From Jiulongibacter sp024742395 (lineage in GTDB: Bacteria > Bacteroidota > Bacteroidia > Cytophagales > Spirosomataceae): a DNA stretch of 64,000 nucleotides. Shown here piece after piece: positions 9,263 to 18,137 of this stretch. The stretch covers positions 3,286,001-3,350,000 of the forward strand of contig OZ252236.1 of NCBI GenBank assembly GCA_965249455.1, in the 5' to 3' direction. The notes below the pieces were generated by a model. That model was not told the DNA's origin and ran no database searches. It was given only the letters and a program-made list of their open reading frames with translations. The position numbers were made by a program, and so were the translations under genes. Every line of letters starts with the position of its first letter. Position 1 is the stretch's first letter.

Positions 9263-9540
9263 CGGTAAGGTATAGGTATTTGTTCTGTAAAATTAGTTAA
9301 TTAAACAGCCTTACCTTCCTAGTCTATCCTTCTTGGAAAACAATAATTCATTCTTTTCCCCGCCACGAGTATCCATATTTAATGGCCTGGTTAAAACTCT
9401 AATAACCAATACTTAAAATACATTCACCTCATTTAAATACCGAAAAATGAACAATTGAAACCGAAAATCGAAAATTAATAATCAGGACGCTTGTAGAGGC
9501 TAAGTTTGTCTCAGCGATTAACAAAACAAACGAAATTACT

Positions 9541-10737
9541 ATGAGAACCATCCAGAAATCTTTGCACTACTTTTTAATACTACCTTTCTTTTTCATGCTT
9601 TCTTCTGTAGATGGCAATGAACCTCATTATAACTCCAATGATAACGGAGGTATAGTGTGCCATACTTTCAAAAATGGCTTAGCCAAAGTACAGATTGACG
9701 GTAAGTACGGTTTTCTGAATAAAACGGGTCAAATGGCCATTGAATGTCAATACGACTATGCAACAGACTTTATTGAGGGTATTTCAATAGTCAGAAAAGG
9801 ACAGTTTTACGGATATATCGCTTTGGATGGTACTGAAATTACCATACAGGAATTTGAACATCTCGAGCCTTTCACTCAAGGAATTGGCCTTTTCAAAAAA
9901 GATGGAAAGTTTGGTTTCATGGATACCACCGGTAAAGTAATTATTGAAAATAAATTAGAATACGCCCAAAGCTTTGAAGGTGATTATGCCCTTTTTCAGA
10001 AAAATAACAAATATGGTTTTTTGAACAGACAAGGTATAGAAGTTATTCCCGCAAGTTTTGATTTTGCCTTGAATTTCACTGAAGAACTGGCTCCTGTATT
10101 CTCAAAAGGTGAATGGATTTATGTAAACAGAAAAGGAGAAAAGGCTTTTGACCAAGTATTTGAGAAAGCATCCAACTTTTTCGAATCAAGAGCTACTGTT
10201 TCAATCAATGGTCATGCAGCAATCATTGACAAAAAAGGAAACGTTTTGACACAAGAGGTTTATGAAGATATCAGGGTTTTTGAGAATGGCTTTGCCATAT
10301 TTAAAAAGAAAGGAAGCTACGGACTAATGGATAAAGATGGTTTAGAACTTTTTAGTGGTGTGAATGATTTACGTTCATCTTCCTCTTCTTTGTACCCATT
10401 CAGAAATAGTCACTTATGGGGCTTTATGAATGCAAAAGGTGAAGTAATAGTAGAGCCTATCTATACGAAAGTGGGTGAGTTTAACGATGGTTTTGCTTCT
10501 GTAGCAGTAGACCAGAAAGTGGGTTATATCAGCTCATTTGGCAAGATTGTAGTCCCTTTATTTTACGAAAAAGCACATGATTTCAGAGATGGAAAGGCTT
10601 TCGTGTCAAAAGGCAATAAATACTATCTGATATCCATCAATGACATTGATAATGTGGAAATCGACATAATGGAAATTCTTCTAAATGCTAGAGAATACAA
10701 TCTGGTAAAAGAGGATCTGGCTCTAATGCTGGATTAA
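9541..10737 (+). CDS. Exported WG-repeat protein
   Basis: The 398-residue product has an N-terminal hydrophobic export signal (about residues 8-24) and then at least eight WG-type repeats of 35-45 residues, each with the core G(K/L)(Y/F/W)GF(L/M)(N/D)..G and a following EGIAIV.KKGKYG-like strand (DGKYGFLNKTGQMAIE, DGKFGFMDTTGKVIIE, NNKYGFLNRQGIEVIP, HLWGFMNAKGEVIVEP). WG repeats form a beta-rich scaffold of unknown function and are common in Bacteroidota. The last 30 residues are acidic and helical. It is divergent from the rhamnosidase gene across 278 bp that contain both promoters and nothing else I could recognise. Confidence 0.85.
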   Translation: MRTIQKSLHYFLILPFFFMLSSVDGNEPHYNSNDNGGIVCHTFKNGLAKVQIDGKYGFLNKTGQMAIECQYDYATDFIEGISIVRKGQFYGYIALDGTEITIQEFEHLEPFTQGIGLFKKDGKFGFMDTTGKVIIENKLEYAQSFEGDYALFQKNNKYGFLNRQGIEVIPASFDFALNFTEELAPVFSKGEWIYVNRKGEKAFDQVFEKASNFFESRATVSINGHAAIIDKKGNVLTQEVYEDIRVFENGFAIFKKKGSYGLMDKDGLELFSGVNDLRSSSSSLYPFRNSHLWGFMNAKGEVIVEPIYTKVGEFNDGFASVAVDQKVGYISSFGKIVVPLFYEKAHDFRDGKAFVSKGNKYYLISINDIDNVEIDIMEILLNAREYNLVKEDLALMLD

Positions 10738-10978
10738 TATTAACTGGTGTTTCCTAATATTTCTGACAAGCTGCTGTCCTAATACTTCGACAAATAATAA
10801 ACAAAACGGCTTACATGCTGACTAATAAAAAATCCTGCAATCAAGACCTCTGACACCTTGATTACTGCTTATCATAACCGATAAGATTTCAGGAAAAACG
10901 GCAGAAGTGCCATTTTATAAATTCACCAGATCCACATAGCTTTTCTTACATTCTAATTTAGAAGAACGGGGCAAAGTC

Positions 10979-12697
10979 TTACCAACCACCGCCGCCTCCG
11001 CCGCCACCACCGCCACCAGAGAAACCTCCCCCACCGCTGGAACTGCTGGAACTTGGCGGAATAGCAGCCGAACTAATGGTATCACTGACATCATTAAAAT
11101 CAAAGTCCTGGTAACTATTTACGTTGTTTCCATGAAACCAAATAAAAGAATGATGATTTCTGGCTTCTGTAGGGTTCACAACTTCAAAATGGTTTTGCCA
11201 TTCATCTGCCAAATCTAATGCAATGGCATAAGGAAGCATTTTTTCAAAATGCTCGAAGGAAAAATCTGGTGGATTGAGAATCTTTAATCTGTCTTCCTCG
11301 GTGTATTTTAAGTATTTCTTTAAGCCGGCCACATAGTCCATCAGTTTTGTTCCTTCTTCTGTAGGCTTTTGAAACCAACGTGAAAAGAAATAACCGAAGG
11401 CGATAAACAAGCCTACCAAGGCAGCTATAACACCAAAATTTCCTCCATAATTGGCAAGACAGAAAATTCCCAACGCAATGCTCACAACTGGAATAATCAA
11501 AGACATAGCTGTCAATGCATAATTCCTGATAACATTTACTCCTTCGTGCTTTGCTGCTAAATTAGCTACTAAGCCTTTTCTTGCATTTAACACGTTGGCA
11601 TTGTACTCTTTACGCACCACTTCTAATTCTGCATCGCTTCCAAAAAGGTCCTTAAAAAAATCTCTTTCGGTAGTATTTTTTACTTCCATTGGACCCTCAT
11701 CAAGCTTGGTGAAAATGTACTTTTGCCTGTTTACAAACAGCAGTTTCTTTTCTTGTTCATCTTTGATTTCCAGATGCTTGTTTACAGCCAAATTCACAAT
11801 GGTGGCACCGTAAGCATTTGATCTGTACCGAAAATTATTATCTATATAGGCACAATCTGCCGGAGTCAAACCTTGCGGAATAGTGAATTGAGGAATGACA
11901 ATTCCTCTTTGAGGATCCTTCCCTTTTTTGAACCAAAAGAAGGTATTAAAAACAAGCGTTAAGACTAAACCTAAAATAGAAACAATCCAGACTGAGAGTG
12001 TTTGGATTTTAAAGACTGCCTTGTCAACTGCTGTAGGATACTCAATAAAACCTTTATCCCAAGCCACAGAAACGGTCATTCCCTCTCTGGGATTCATCGA
12101 TTGACGTCCTTCAAAGGACACCTCTCCTTGATTATCAGAAACATCCGCATCTGTTTCGGTATCGCCATAAGCACCTGTGTAAACAGCTTTTTGAACTAAG
12201 CCGGCTCCTCTAGGATATCTTACATTGGCTGAGATGGATTCGATTCTCACATCCCATCCATTTCCATTTACGTTCCAGGTCAACTCATCAAAATCTTCAA
12301 AGAGTCCAAGGACATTGTTAACCTTATATTTTATGGTATATTGGTATTTATCCGGATTTAAATATACATCCTCATCACCAATATATATTCGTACACCGTT
12401 ACTTCTGTTTTCCTTTTTGAAAGGTTCTTTAACACCGTTTTTAGTTACCGATAAAAGATCAAAACCAACTCGATATTTTTGACCGTTTTTTAAGGTGTAA
12501 GACAGAGGTATATCACGAAATATCCCTCTTTTGAATAGGTAACCCTCAACGTTAACAAGGATTTTCTCAGTTACAATTACTGACCTGTCCTCCTGAATTT
12601 CTATATCGGAATGATAGCTTAGAATTTTCTCCTCTGCCAGGGCCGATAAACACAGGAAAACCAGAATCGAAGAAATTACAGACTTTAAATAAGACAT
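10979..12697 (-). CDS. DUF2207-family membrane protein with glycine-rich tail
   Basis: This 572-residue protein has a signal peptide (to about residue 21, ALAEEK), an extracytoplasmic beta-rich domain typical of DUF2207 (YHSDIEIQEDRSVIVTEKI, FKRGIFRDIPL, NGWDVRIES), a helix near 230-252 (VWIVSILGLVLTLVFNTFFWF), a cytoplasmic part, two more helices near 395-440, and a tail of Ser and Gly ending in eleven Gly and a Trp. The Gly-rich end is typical of these proteins and is the only low-complexity coding tract in the window (10980-11035). It directly follows lemA (stop TAA, then ATG with no gap); LemA and DUF2207/YgcG-like proteins occur together widely, but their role, probably in the envelope, is not established. 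Confidence 0.88.
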   Translation of the reverse strand: MSYLKSVISSILVFLCLSALAEEKILSYHSDIEIQEDRSVIVTEKILVNVEGYLFKRGIFRDIPLSYTLKNGQKYRVGFDLLSVTKNGVKEPFKKENRSNGVRIYIGDEDVYLNPDKYQYTIKYKVNNVLGLFEDFDELTWNVNGNGWDVRIESISANVRYPRGAGLVQKAVYTGAYGDTETDADVSDNQGEVSFEGRQSMNPREGMTVSVAWDKGFIEYPTAVDKAVFKIQTLSVWIVSILGLVLTLVFNTFFWFKKGKDPQRGIVIPQFTIPQGLTPADCAYIDNNFRYRSNAYGATIVNLAVNKHLEIKDEQEKKLLFVNRQKYIFTKLDEGPMEVKNTTERDFFKDLFGSDAELEVVRKEYNANVLNARKGLVANLAAKHEGVNVIRNYALTAMSLIIPVVSIALGIFCLANYGGNFGVIAALVGLFIAFGYFFSRWFQKPTEEGTKLMDYVAGLKKYLKYTEEDRLKILNPPDFSFEHFEKMLPYAIALDLADEWQNHFEVVNPTEARNHHSFIWFHGNNVNSYQDFDFNDVSDTISSAAIPPSSSSSSGGGGFSGGGGGGGGGGGW

Positions 12698-13243
12698 TTA
12701 AAACTTAACTTGAGGTGCTTGTCTTTGAGCCGCATCATCAATTTCGTAATACTTCTCAGCCTGAAAATTGAAGAAATTCACAAACAAATTGGCAGGAAAT
12801 ACCATGAGCTTATCATTATAAGCACGCACGGCTCCGTTATAAAACCTTCTGGCACTGGCCAGTTCTGTTTCCATTGTGTTTAAATCACTCATTAATTGCT
12901 GATATTGAGTGTCTGCCTTAAGATCTGGGTAGGCTTCTGCTACGGCTCTTAGATTGACCAATGCTTCAGAAACCTTTTGGTCTGACTTAGCTGCCTCCTC
13001 CACATTTGTTCCTTTTTCTGCACGGTATTGCATGACTTTCTCCAATGTTTCACTTTCGTACTTGGCATAGCCTTTAACCACCTCAACCAAATTAGGGATT
13101 AAGTCAAAACGCTTCTTAAGAAATACTTCTATTCCACTGAAAGCTTCACGGACCAGGTTTCTGGCTTTTATCAGACCATTATACAGGCCAATAGCCCAAA
13201 AAGCCAATAATACTACCAGTCCTAACATTATCATCATAGCCAT
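12698..13243 (-). CDS. lemA: LemA family protein
   Basis: The 181-residue product has one N-terminal membrane helix (about residues 3-22) and the LemA coiled-coil fold: YNGLIKARNLVREAFSGIEVFLKKRFDLIPNLVEVVKGYAKYE is the family signature region, followed by LRAVAEAYPDLKAD and ARRFYNGAVRAYND. LemA proteins are membrane-anchored helical bundles of uncertain function. The gene is first of a two-gene minus-strand operon; the downstream DUF2207 gene starts at the very next base after its stop. Its 284-bp upstream region, shared with queE's 3' end, contains no other gene I could find. Confidence 0.93.
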   Translation of the reverse strand: MAMMIMLGLVVLLAFWAIGLYNGLIKARNLVREAFSGIEVFLKKRFDLIPNLVEVVKGYAKYESETLEKVMQYRAEKGTNVEEAAKSDQKVSEALVNLRAVAEAYPDLKADTQYQQLMSDLNTMETELASARRFYNGAVRAYNDKLMVFPANLFVNFFNFQAEKYYEIDDAAQRQAPQVKF

Positions 13244-13527
13244 ATCTCTTTTCTTATTTATATTTGAGGGGTAAGAATAATCACAACACTAAAGGCGAAA
13301 ATTTCATTGATCAACTTACAAATCCATAGAAACAGTCACCAAATTACGCTGATTAAATTTACGCCCTTTTAACTCGGATTTACAAGCATGTGAGTAGTCT
13401 TTTAGGTAATGGAAAAGCACGTTACTTCTCATTGACTAAAGGACTAAAGAAAATTCTGTGCAAATGAACAAGCTTTGTTTTCCCTTTGAAGGATACGATG
13501 ACACCACAATCTTTAGCTAAGAAATCG

Positions 13528-14160
13528 CTAAGGGATGTCCATAAACTTATGCGTTTGCAAACTAATTTTCCATTCCGGATTCTCTTTGACGAAGTCAATT
13601 ATTAAAGGCAACATCTGCTCTTGACGATCCCACTCTGGTTGAAGAAGTAGCTGGCAATTTGCCCCTACTTTTTTTGCATTCTCTTTGGCATATTGAAAGT
13701 CGGATTTATTGTAAACGATGACTTTCAGCTCATTAGCATGGTCATAAATCTCCGGTAAAGGAGCTTTAAACTTTTTGGGCGAGAGACAAATCCAATCCCA
13801 GTGGCCTGTTAGAGGATGTGCTCCTGAGGTTTCAATATTCGTCTTAAAACCAGCAGTTTTCAAACTTTGAGTAAGTTCAGTTAAATCATACATAAGAGGT
13901 TCTCCTCCCGTAATTACTGCCAGTCTTCCGGGGAATTTTGACGCCTCAGACACCATGCTATCAATACTAACTCTGGGATGTGCAGATGCATCCCAGCTTT
14001 CTTTTACATCACACCACACGCATCCCACATCACAGCCACCTAATCTGATAAAATAGGCGGCTTTGCCACTATGAGCACCTTCACCCTGTATGGTATAGAA
14101 TGCTTCCATCAGCGGAAGCATCGTAGTATTTTCTATTGTCTCTGCCATATTGAGCTGCAA
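13528..14160 (-). CDS. queE: 7-carboxy-7-deazaguanine synthase
   Basis: QueE is a radical-SAM enzyme converting 6-carboxytetrahydropterin to 7-carboxy-7-deazaguanine in queuosine (preQ0) synthesis. The 210-residue protein shows FYTIQGEGAHSGKAAYFIRLGGC, the Cys43-x3-Cys47-x2-Cys50 cluster motif (CDVGCVWC), the ITGGEPLMY Gly-rich SAM site and LSPKKFK. ATG at 14160 or the fifth codon (ATG at 14148, MAETIENT) may be the start. It stands alone, divergent from ispG over 87 bp; queC, queD and queF are not in the window. Confidence 0.95.
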   Translation of the reverse strand: MQLNMAETIENTTMLPLMEAFYTIQGEGAHSGKAAYFIRLGGCDVGCVWCDVKESWDASAHPRVSIDSMVSEASKFPGRLAVITGGEPLMYDLTELTQSLKTAGFKTNIETSGAHPLTGHWDWICLSPKKFKAPLPEIYDHANELKVIVYNKSDFQYAKENAKKVGANCQLLLQPEWDRQEQMLPLIIDFVKENPEWKISLQTHKFMDIP

Positions 14161-14247
14161 TTTAGGACAAAGAAACGGAAACGTTGATTTTCTGGTTATG
14201 GAATAGGTATTTTGGGTAAATTTGCCAAAGAACTCTCAAACATATAA

Positions 14248-16212
14248 ATGAAGCCTTACTGCAATTCTCTTATTTCATATTCAAGACGCAAAACCAATCA
14301 GGTAAAAATTGGCGAGTTAATGCTTGGTTCAGATTTCCCTATCAGGGTACAGTCTATGACGACTATAGACACCATGGATACGGAAGGATCTGTACAGCAA
14401 AGTATCAGAATGATCAAAAGTGGCTCAGAACTGGTTAGAATAACCGCTCCTTCAGTAAAAGAAGCCCAAAATCTGGAGAATATAAGAAAAGAGTTAAGAG
14501 AGAGAGGCTATGACACACCATTAGTGGCCGATATACATTTCACTCCCAATGCCGCCGAACTGGCTGCCAGAATTGTAGAAAAAGTAAGGATTAATCCGGG
14601 AAACTATGCCGACAAAAAACGATTTCAGCATATAGATTACACCGATGAAACCTATCAGGATGAGCTGGCAAGAATCAAAGAACGTTTTCTTCCTTTAGTT
14701 AAACTTTGTAAAGAAAACGGTACGGCCATGCGAATTGGAACAAATCACGGTTCTCTTTCTGACCGGATCTTGAGTAGATATGGTGATACACCTCTCGGAA
14801 TGGTGGAGTCGGCTTTGGAGTTTCTGAGGATTTGTGAAGATGAAGGCTTTTATGATATTGTTATTTCTATGAAGTCTTCTAACCCTCAGGTGATGGTTCA
14901 GGCGTACAGACTTTTGGTGCAAAGATTAGACGAAGAAGGTTTAAAGCCTTATCCCCTGCATTTAGGAGTAACTGAAGCCGGAGAAGGCGAAGATGGACGA
15001 ATTAAGTCGGCCATGGGTATTGGTACTTTGCTTGAAGATGGACTAGGAGACACAGTACGGGTTTCATTAACAGAAGAACCGGAATTTGAAGCACCCGTAG
15101 CTCGTTCTTTAATTGATAGATATACAAACAGGGCCTCATTAAGTAGCCCGATTGCAGAATTAAAGAAAAACCCGATTGACCCCTATTCATACAAAAGAAG
15201 AGAAACAATAGAGGTTTCAAATTTTGGCGAAACAAATGTGCCGAGAGTAATTGCAGATTTTTCACAAACAGGTGTAAAGTCAGTGGATGACCTTAAAGCA
15301 ATCGGTCACTTTTATTTACCTGCCACAGATAAGTGGGCAATGAATGATCTTGGTGCAGATTACATCTATTCGGGAGCTAAACCGGTGGAATTCATGTTGC
15401 CAAACGGATTGAAAGAGATTCAGGATTTTGATATTTGGTCGAAAGCAGAAGATCAAAAAAACAAAGTTCCGTTTTTATCTACCTCTCAATATCTCGACAA
15501 AGGAGAGGTTCACCCTTCTTTAAATATTGTGTCAGTTAAAGCTGATAATTTATCAGAAGATTTATTTAATACTTTAGCAAATAGTTCAAAAACAGTAGTA
15601 CAACTAAGTACTTCAAATGCCCATGCTATGGCAGAAATGAGGAGATTTTTTATTGAATTAGTCAATAAAAGTATAAAAATCCCCGTAATACTTTCTTCTC
15701 ATTATACTAATATCAGCGGATCCGATTTTCAACTTTACTCAGCTACAGATTGTGGTGCCTTATTGATTGATGGCTTTGGGGATGGTATCACCCTCTCTTT
15801 TGACCATAATCTTAGCAACGAAACAAGAAAAGTAGTCAATAGTACCTCTTTTGGTATTTTGCAGGCAGCAAGAACCAGAATTACAAAAACCGAATACATC
15901 AGCTGTCCATCTTGTGGTCGTACCCTTTTTGATTTACAGGAAACTACTGCAATGATCAGAAAAAGAACTGACCACCTGAAAGGAGTAAAAATTGGTATCA
16001 TGGGTTGCATAGTCAATGGCCCTGGAGAAATGGCCGATGCCGATTACGGTTACGTAGGTATAGGAAAAGATAAAATCTCATTATATAGAGGTCAGAATGT
16101 GGTGAAAAGATCTGTACACTCTGACAATGCCGTAGATGAGTTAATTGAATTAATCAAAGAAGACGGAAACTGGATAGAACCAAGTAAAGTAGAAGACGCC
16201 CTGGTGGCCTAA
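14248..16212 (+). CDS. ispG: 4-hydroxy-3-methylbut-2-enyl diphosphate synthase, long form
   Basis: IspG (GcpE) is the [4Fe-4S] enzyme of the non-mevalonate isoprenoid route that reduces methylerythritol cyclodiphosphate to HMBPP. At 654 residues it is the long form with an inserted middle domain (about 290-545) between the TIM barrel (VQSMTTIDTMDT, VADIHFTPNAA, RIGTNHGSLS) and the cluster domain, as in Bacteroidota, chlamydiae and plants. Cluster cysteines are Cys553, Cys556 (SCPSCGRTLFDLQ) and Cys587 (IGIMGCIVNGPGEMADADYGYVG). A TAAATTTG -7-like box at 14217-14224 lies 24 bp before the ATG. A tiny membrane-protein gene follows after 13 bp, so a short operon is likely. Confidence 0.97.
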   Translation: MKPYCNSLISYSRRKTNQVKIGELMLGSDFPIRVQSMTTIDTMDTEGSVQQSIRMIKSGSELVRITAPSVKEAQNLENIRKELRERGYDTPLVADIHFTPNAAELAARIVEKVRINPGNYADKKRFQHIDYTDETYQDELARIKERFLPLVKLCKENGTAMRIGTNHGSLSDRILSRYGDTPLGMVESALEFLRICEDEGFYDIVISMKSSNPQVMVQAYRLLVQRLDEEGLKPYPLHLGVTEAGEGEDGRIKSAMGIGTLLEDGLGDTVRVSLTEEPEFEAPVARSLIDRYTNRASLSSPIAELKKNPIDPYSYKRRETIEVSNFGETNVPRVIADFSQTGVKSVDDLKAIGHFYLPATDKWAMNDLGADYIYSGAKPVEFMLPNGLKEIQDFDIWSKAEDQKNKVPFLSTSQYLDKGEVHPSLNIVSVKADNLSEDLFNTLANSSKTVVQLSTSNAHAMAEMRRFFIELVNKSIKIPVILSSHYTNISGSDFQLYSATDCGALLIDGFGDGITLSFDHNLSNETRKVVNSTSFGILQAARTRITKTEYISCPSCGRTLFDLQETTAMIRKRTDHLKGVKIGIMGCIVNGPGEMADADYGYVGIGKDKISLYRGQNVVKRSVHSDNAVDELIELIKEDGNWIEPSKVEDALVA

Positions 16213-16225
16213 AGCATAAAATAAA

Positions 16226-16423
16226 ATGAGTAAAATAAAGGAATACCTTAAACTTACCCCAGTAGCAAGTTATTTTGTCCGGGTATTTAAGAAAGACAAA
16301 GAAGGAAAATACCCAACCAGCACAAACCTAAAGATGATGCATGGCATCAATAAGATCTCCATTGTGATGTTCAGCATTTGTGTATTGGTTCTAATTTATC
16401 GCTTCTTTATCAGAGGCTATTAA
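16226..16423 (+). CDS. Small single-helix membrane protein
   Basis: This 65-residue protein has a basic amphipathic first half (SKIKEYLKLTPVASYFVRVF) and a C-terminal membrane helix (about residues 40-62, ISIVMFSICVLVLIYRFFI). The motif MHGINKISIVMF resembles a small conserved Bacteroidota family (I believe DUF6728, not verified). Function unknown. It sits 13 bp after ispG and 14 bp before the next gene on the same strand. Confidence 0.75.
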   Translation: MSKIKEYLKLTPVASYFVRVFKKDKEGKYPTSTNLKMMHGINKISIVMFSICVLVLIYRFFIRGY

Positions 16424-16437
16424 ATTCTATTAAATAA

Positions 16438-16794
16438 ATGGATCTGGAGCTATTCAGAGAGTATTGTCTCAAAAAAAAGGGGGTAACTGAAGAATTACCT
16501 TTTGGCCCTGATACCCTTGTATTCAAGGTAATGGGGAAGGTATTTGCCCTAACCCCTCTAGATGAGCCAGACCTAAGAATAAGCCTGAAAAATACCCCCG
16601 ATAAAAATCTTGAACTCAGGGCAGAATATCCCGGTATTCAGGGAGCCTTTCATATGAATAAAAAGCACTGGAGTATGTTTCTGATGCGTGAAGGTATTCC
16701 TACCCAAGTTCTGTTAGATTGTACAGACGACTCTTACAACTTAGTAGTGGCCGGTCTCACTAAAAAACTAAAAAACGAACTGGCCGCTCTTTGA
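16438..16794 (+). CDS. MmcQ/YjbR family protein
   Basis: The 118-residue product matches the YjbR/MmcQ double-wing fold: LREYCLKKKGVTEELPFGPDTLVFKVMGKVFAL at the N-terminus, LRISLKNTP, and GAFHMNKKHWSMFLM. Members are often annotated as DNA-binding on structural grounds only; the cellular role is unknown. The ATG directly follows TAAATAA of the intergenic space and the gene belongs to the run of small plus-strand genes after ispG. Confidence 0.88.
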   Translation: MDLELFREYCLKKKGVTEELPFGPDTLVFKVMGKVFALTPLDEPDLRISLKNTPDKNLELRAEYPGIQGAFHMNKKHWSMFLMREGIPTQVLLDCTDDSYNLVVAGLTKKLKNELAAL

Positions 16795-16807
16795 TGAAAT
16801 TACAGCT

Positions 16808-17347
16808 ATGAAGAAATCTTTTTTTATCCTCTTCCTATTCATTGCACCATTAAGTTATGCTCAGCAAGATACTTTGATCATTGTGACAGACAGCATTCCG
16901 AAACCTCAAATCGTAGAATTCAAATCCTACAAAATGACTGTACCAGAAGGCTGGGACATAAAAAAGGGCTGTGTAGAAAACCAATGTACCATGACCTCCA
17001 AAAGAGATACACTCCTTGATTTCGATGTTTATATTGAGAGTATCAATTTGACAGTGAATAAGCTCTCAAATCCGAATTATACAGTAGATAAATATGCCAA
17101 TTATTCCATTGGGTACTTGCCAAAAGTGGTTCAGAACTTTAAGGTAATTGAAAGAAAAAAACTCAGATCAAATGCCTATCGGGTAACCTATGCGGGAATA
17201 AAAAATGGGTTGGAACAAACATGGAGACAGTATTATTATATAAAATCGCAGAAGGTATTTATTGTCACTTTTTCTGCTGAAACTCGAAAATATGACTTCT
17301 ATCAGCCGGTTATTGAACCTTATTTAGATAGCTTTAAACTTAAATAA
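16808..17347 (+). CDS. Exported protein, possibly PsbP/DUF1795-like
   Basis: This 179-residue protein has a signal peptide (MKKSFFILFLFIAPLSYAQ) and a mature alpha-beta domain beginning FKSYKMTVPEGWDIKKGC, then INLTVNK, YRVTYAGIKNGLEQTWRQYYYIKSQKVFIVTFSAE and ending PVIEPYLDSFKLK. A start with .YKMTVPEGW.. and an end of ..I..SFKL is the layout of PsbP-like/DUF1795 proteins, so that fold is likely. Cys pair 57/62 (GCVENQC) may form a disulfide in the periplasm. No specific function can be given. Confidence 0.75.
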   Translation: MKKSFFILFLFIAPLSYAQQDTLIIVTDSIPKPQIVEFKSYKMTVPEGWDIKKGCVENQCTMTSKRDTLLDFDVYIESINLTVNKLSNPNYTVDKYANYSIGYLPKVVQNFKVIERKKLRSNAYRVTYAGIKNGLEQTWRQYYYIKSQKVFIVTFSAETRKYDFYQPVIEPYLDSFKLK

Positions 17348-17352
17348 AGCTC

Positions 17353-17742
17353 GTGTATCTATTTGTTTACGGTACTTTGATGCGAAAATGCAAGACCAAT
17401 GAATGGTCTGTTTATTTGCAAAAGAATGCCAAATATCTGGGAGAAGCTAAGTTAAAAGGTGAGCTCTATAAAATAGATTTTTATCCGGGTCTGGTAAGTG
17501 GCGATGAGTGGGTATATGGTGAAGTCTATCAATTGAAAAACCCTGAGTCTATCCTTCATTTTCTTGATCAATACGAAGACTATCAGGAGGGTGACACTGA
17601 AAACTCTTTATACCTGAGACAAGTAACTAGTGTGGTACTACTTAAAGAAAAGAAAAGCCTCCGATGCACGGCTTATTACTACAATAAGAGCATTGAAGGC
17701 TTAAAAAAGTATACAGACGGTAAATTCTCAGAAGCTCTGTAA
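17353..17742 (+). CDS. Gamma-glutamylcyclotransferase-like (AIG2 fold) protein
   Basis: The protein of 129 residues begins MYLFVYGTLMRK, the YGTLM glycine-loop signature of the AIG2/GGCT fold, and contains YPGLV..GDEWVYGEVYQL and LDQYEDYQEG, where the Glu/Asp near the second motif is the usual catalytic acid. The start codon is GTG at 17353, supported because the fold's first strand begins right there. Members release 5-oxoproline from gamma-glutamyl compounds; the substrate is not known here. The 3' end meets minus-strand gldC with 2 bp between stops. Confidence 0.87.
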   Translation: MYLFVYGTLMRKCKTNEWSVYLQKNAKYLGEAKLKGELYKIDFYPGLVSGDEWVYGEVYQLKNPESILHFLDQYEDYQEGDTENSLYLRQVTSVVLLKEKKSLRCTAYYYNKSIEGLKKYTDGKFSEAL

Positions 17743-17744
17743 GC

Positions 17745-18101
17745 TTATTGCTGCGACTGCTGGCTTTGTTTTTTAGCCTGCTCTTCTAAATGTTTCGCAA
17801 TGGTTTGACCCGCATTGTGTAAAGATTCGATGATAACCGGATCCTGTGTACTGTCTTTCACCATTTGAGAAAGGTTACCGATCAGATCTACAACAAAATG
17901 ATTCATTTCATCAACCGGCATATCTTTCGTCCAAAGATTAATCCCCAAAAGGCCCTTATGATATTGATCCCAAACACCTATTGAAATGGCCTTTGTTTCA
18001 TTAATGCCCTCGTTTGGATTCTCTGTGGCATCCCAAAATATTTTATCGGGTACTCTGTTGTCGTCTAACTCTACCGTAAAATTTATCTCTGATTTTTTCA
18101 T
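17745..18101 (-). CDS. gldC: Gliding motility protein GldC
   Basis: The 118-residue product matches GldC across its length: start MKKSEINFTVELDDNRVPDKIFWDA, then KAISIGVWD and LWTKDMPVDEMNHFVVD. In Flavobacterium GldC stabilises or assists the gliding/type IX secretion apparatus and is cytoplasmic. A Gln/Lys/Ser-rich tail (about residues 106-118) is extra. It stands alone, 36 bp downstream of a TPR protein gene on the same strand. Its presence fits a gliding bacterium with type IX secretion but other gld genes are not in the window. Confidence 0.93.
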   Translation of the reverse strand: MKKSEINFTVELDDNRVPDKIFWDATENPNEGINETKAISIGVWDQYHKGLLGINLWTKDMPVDEMNHFVVDLIGNLSQMVKDSTQDPVIIESLHNAGQTIAKHLEEQAKKQSQQSQQ

Positions 18102-18137
18102 TCTCGCTAATTTTTCGCAAAAGTAGCCAATATGAGG

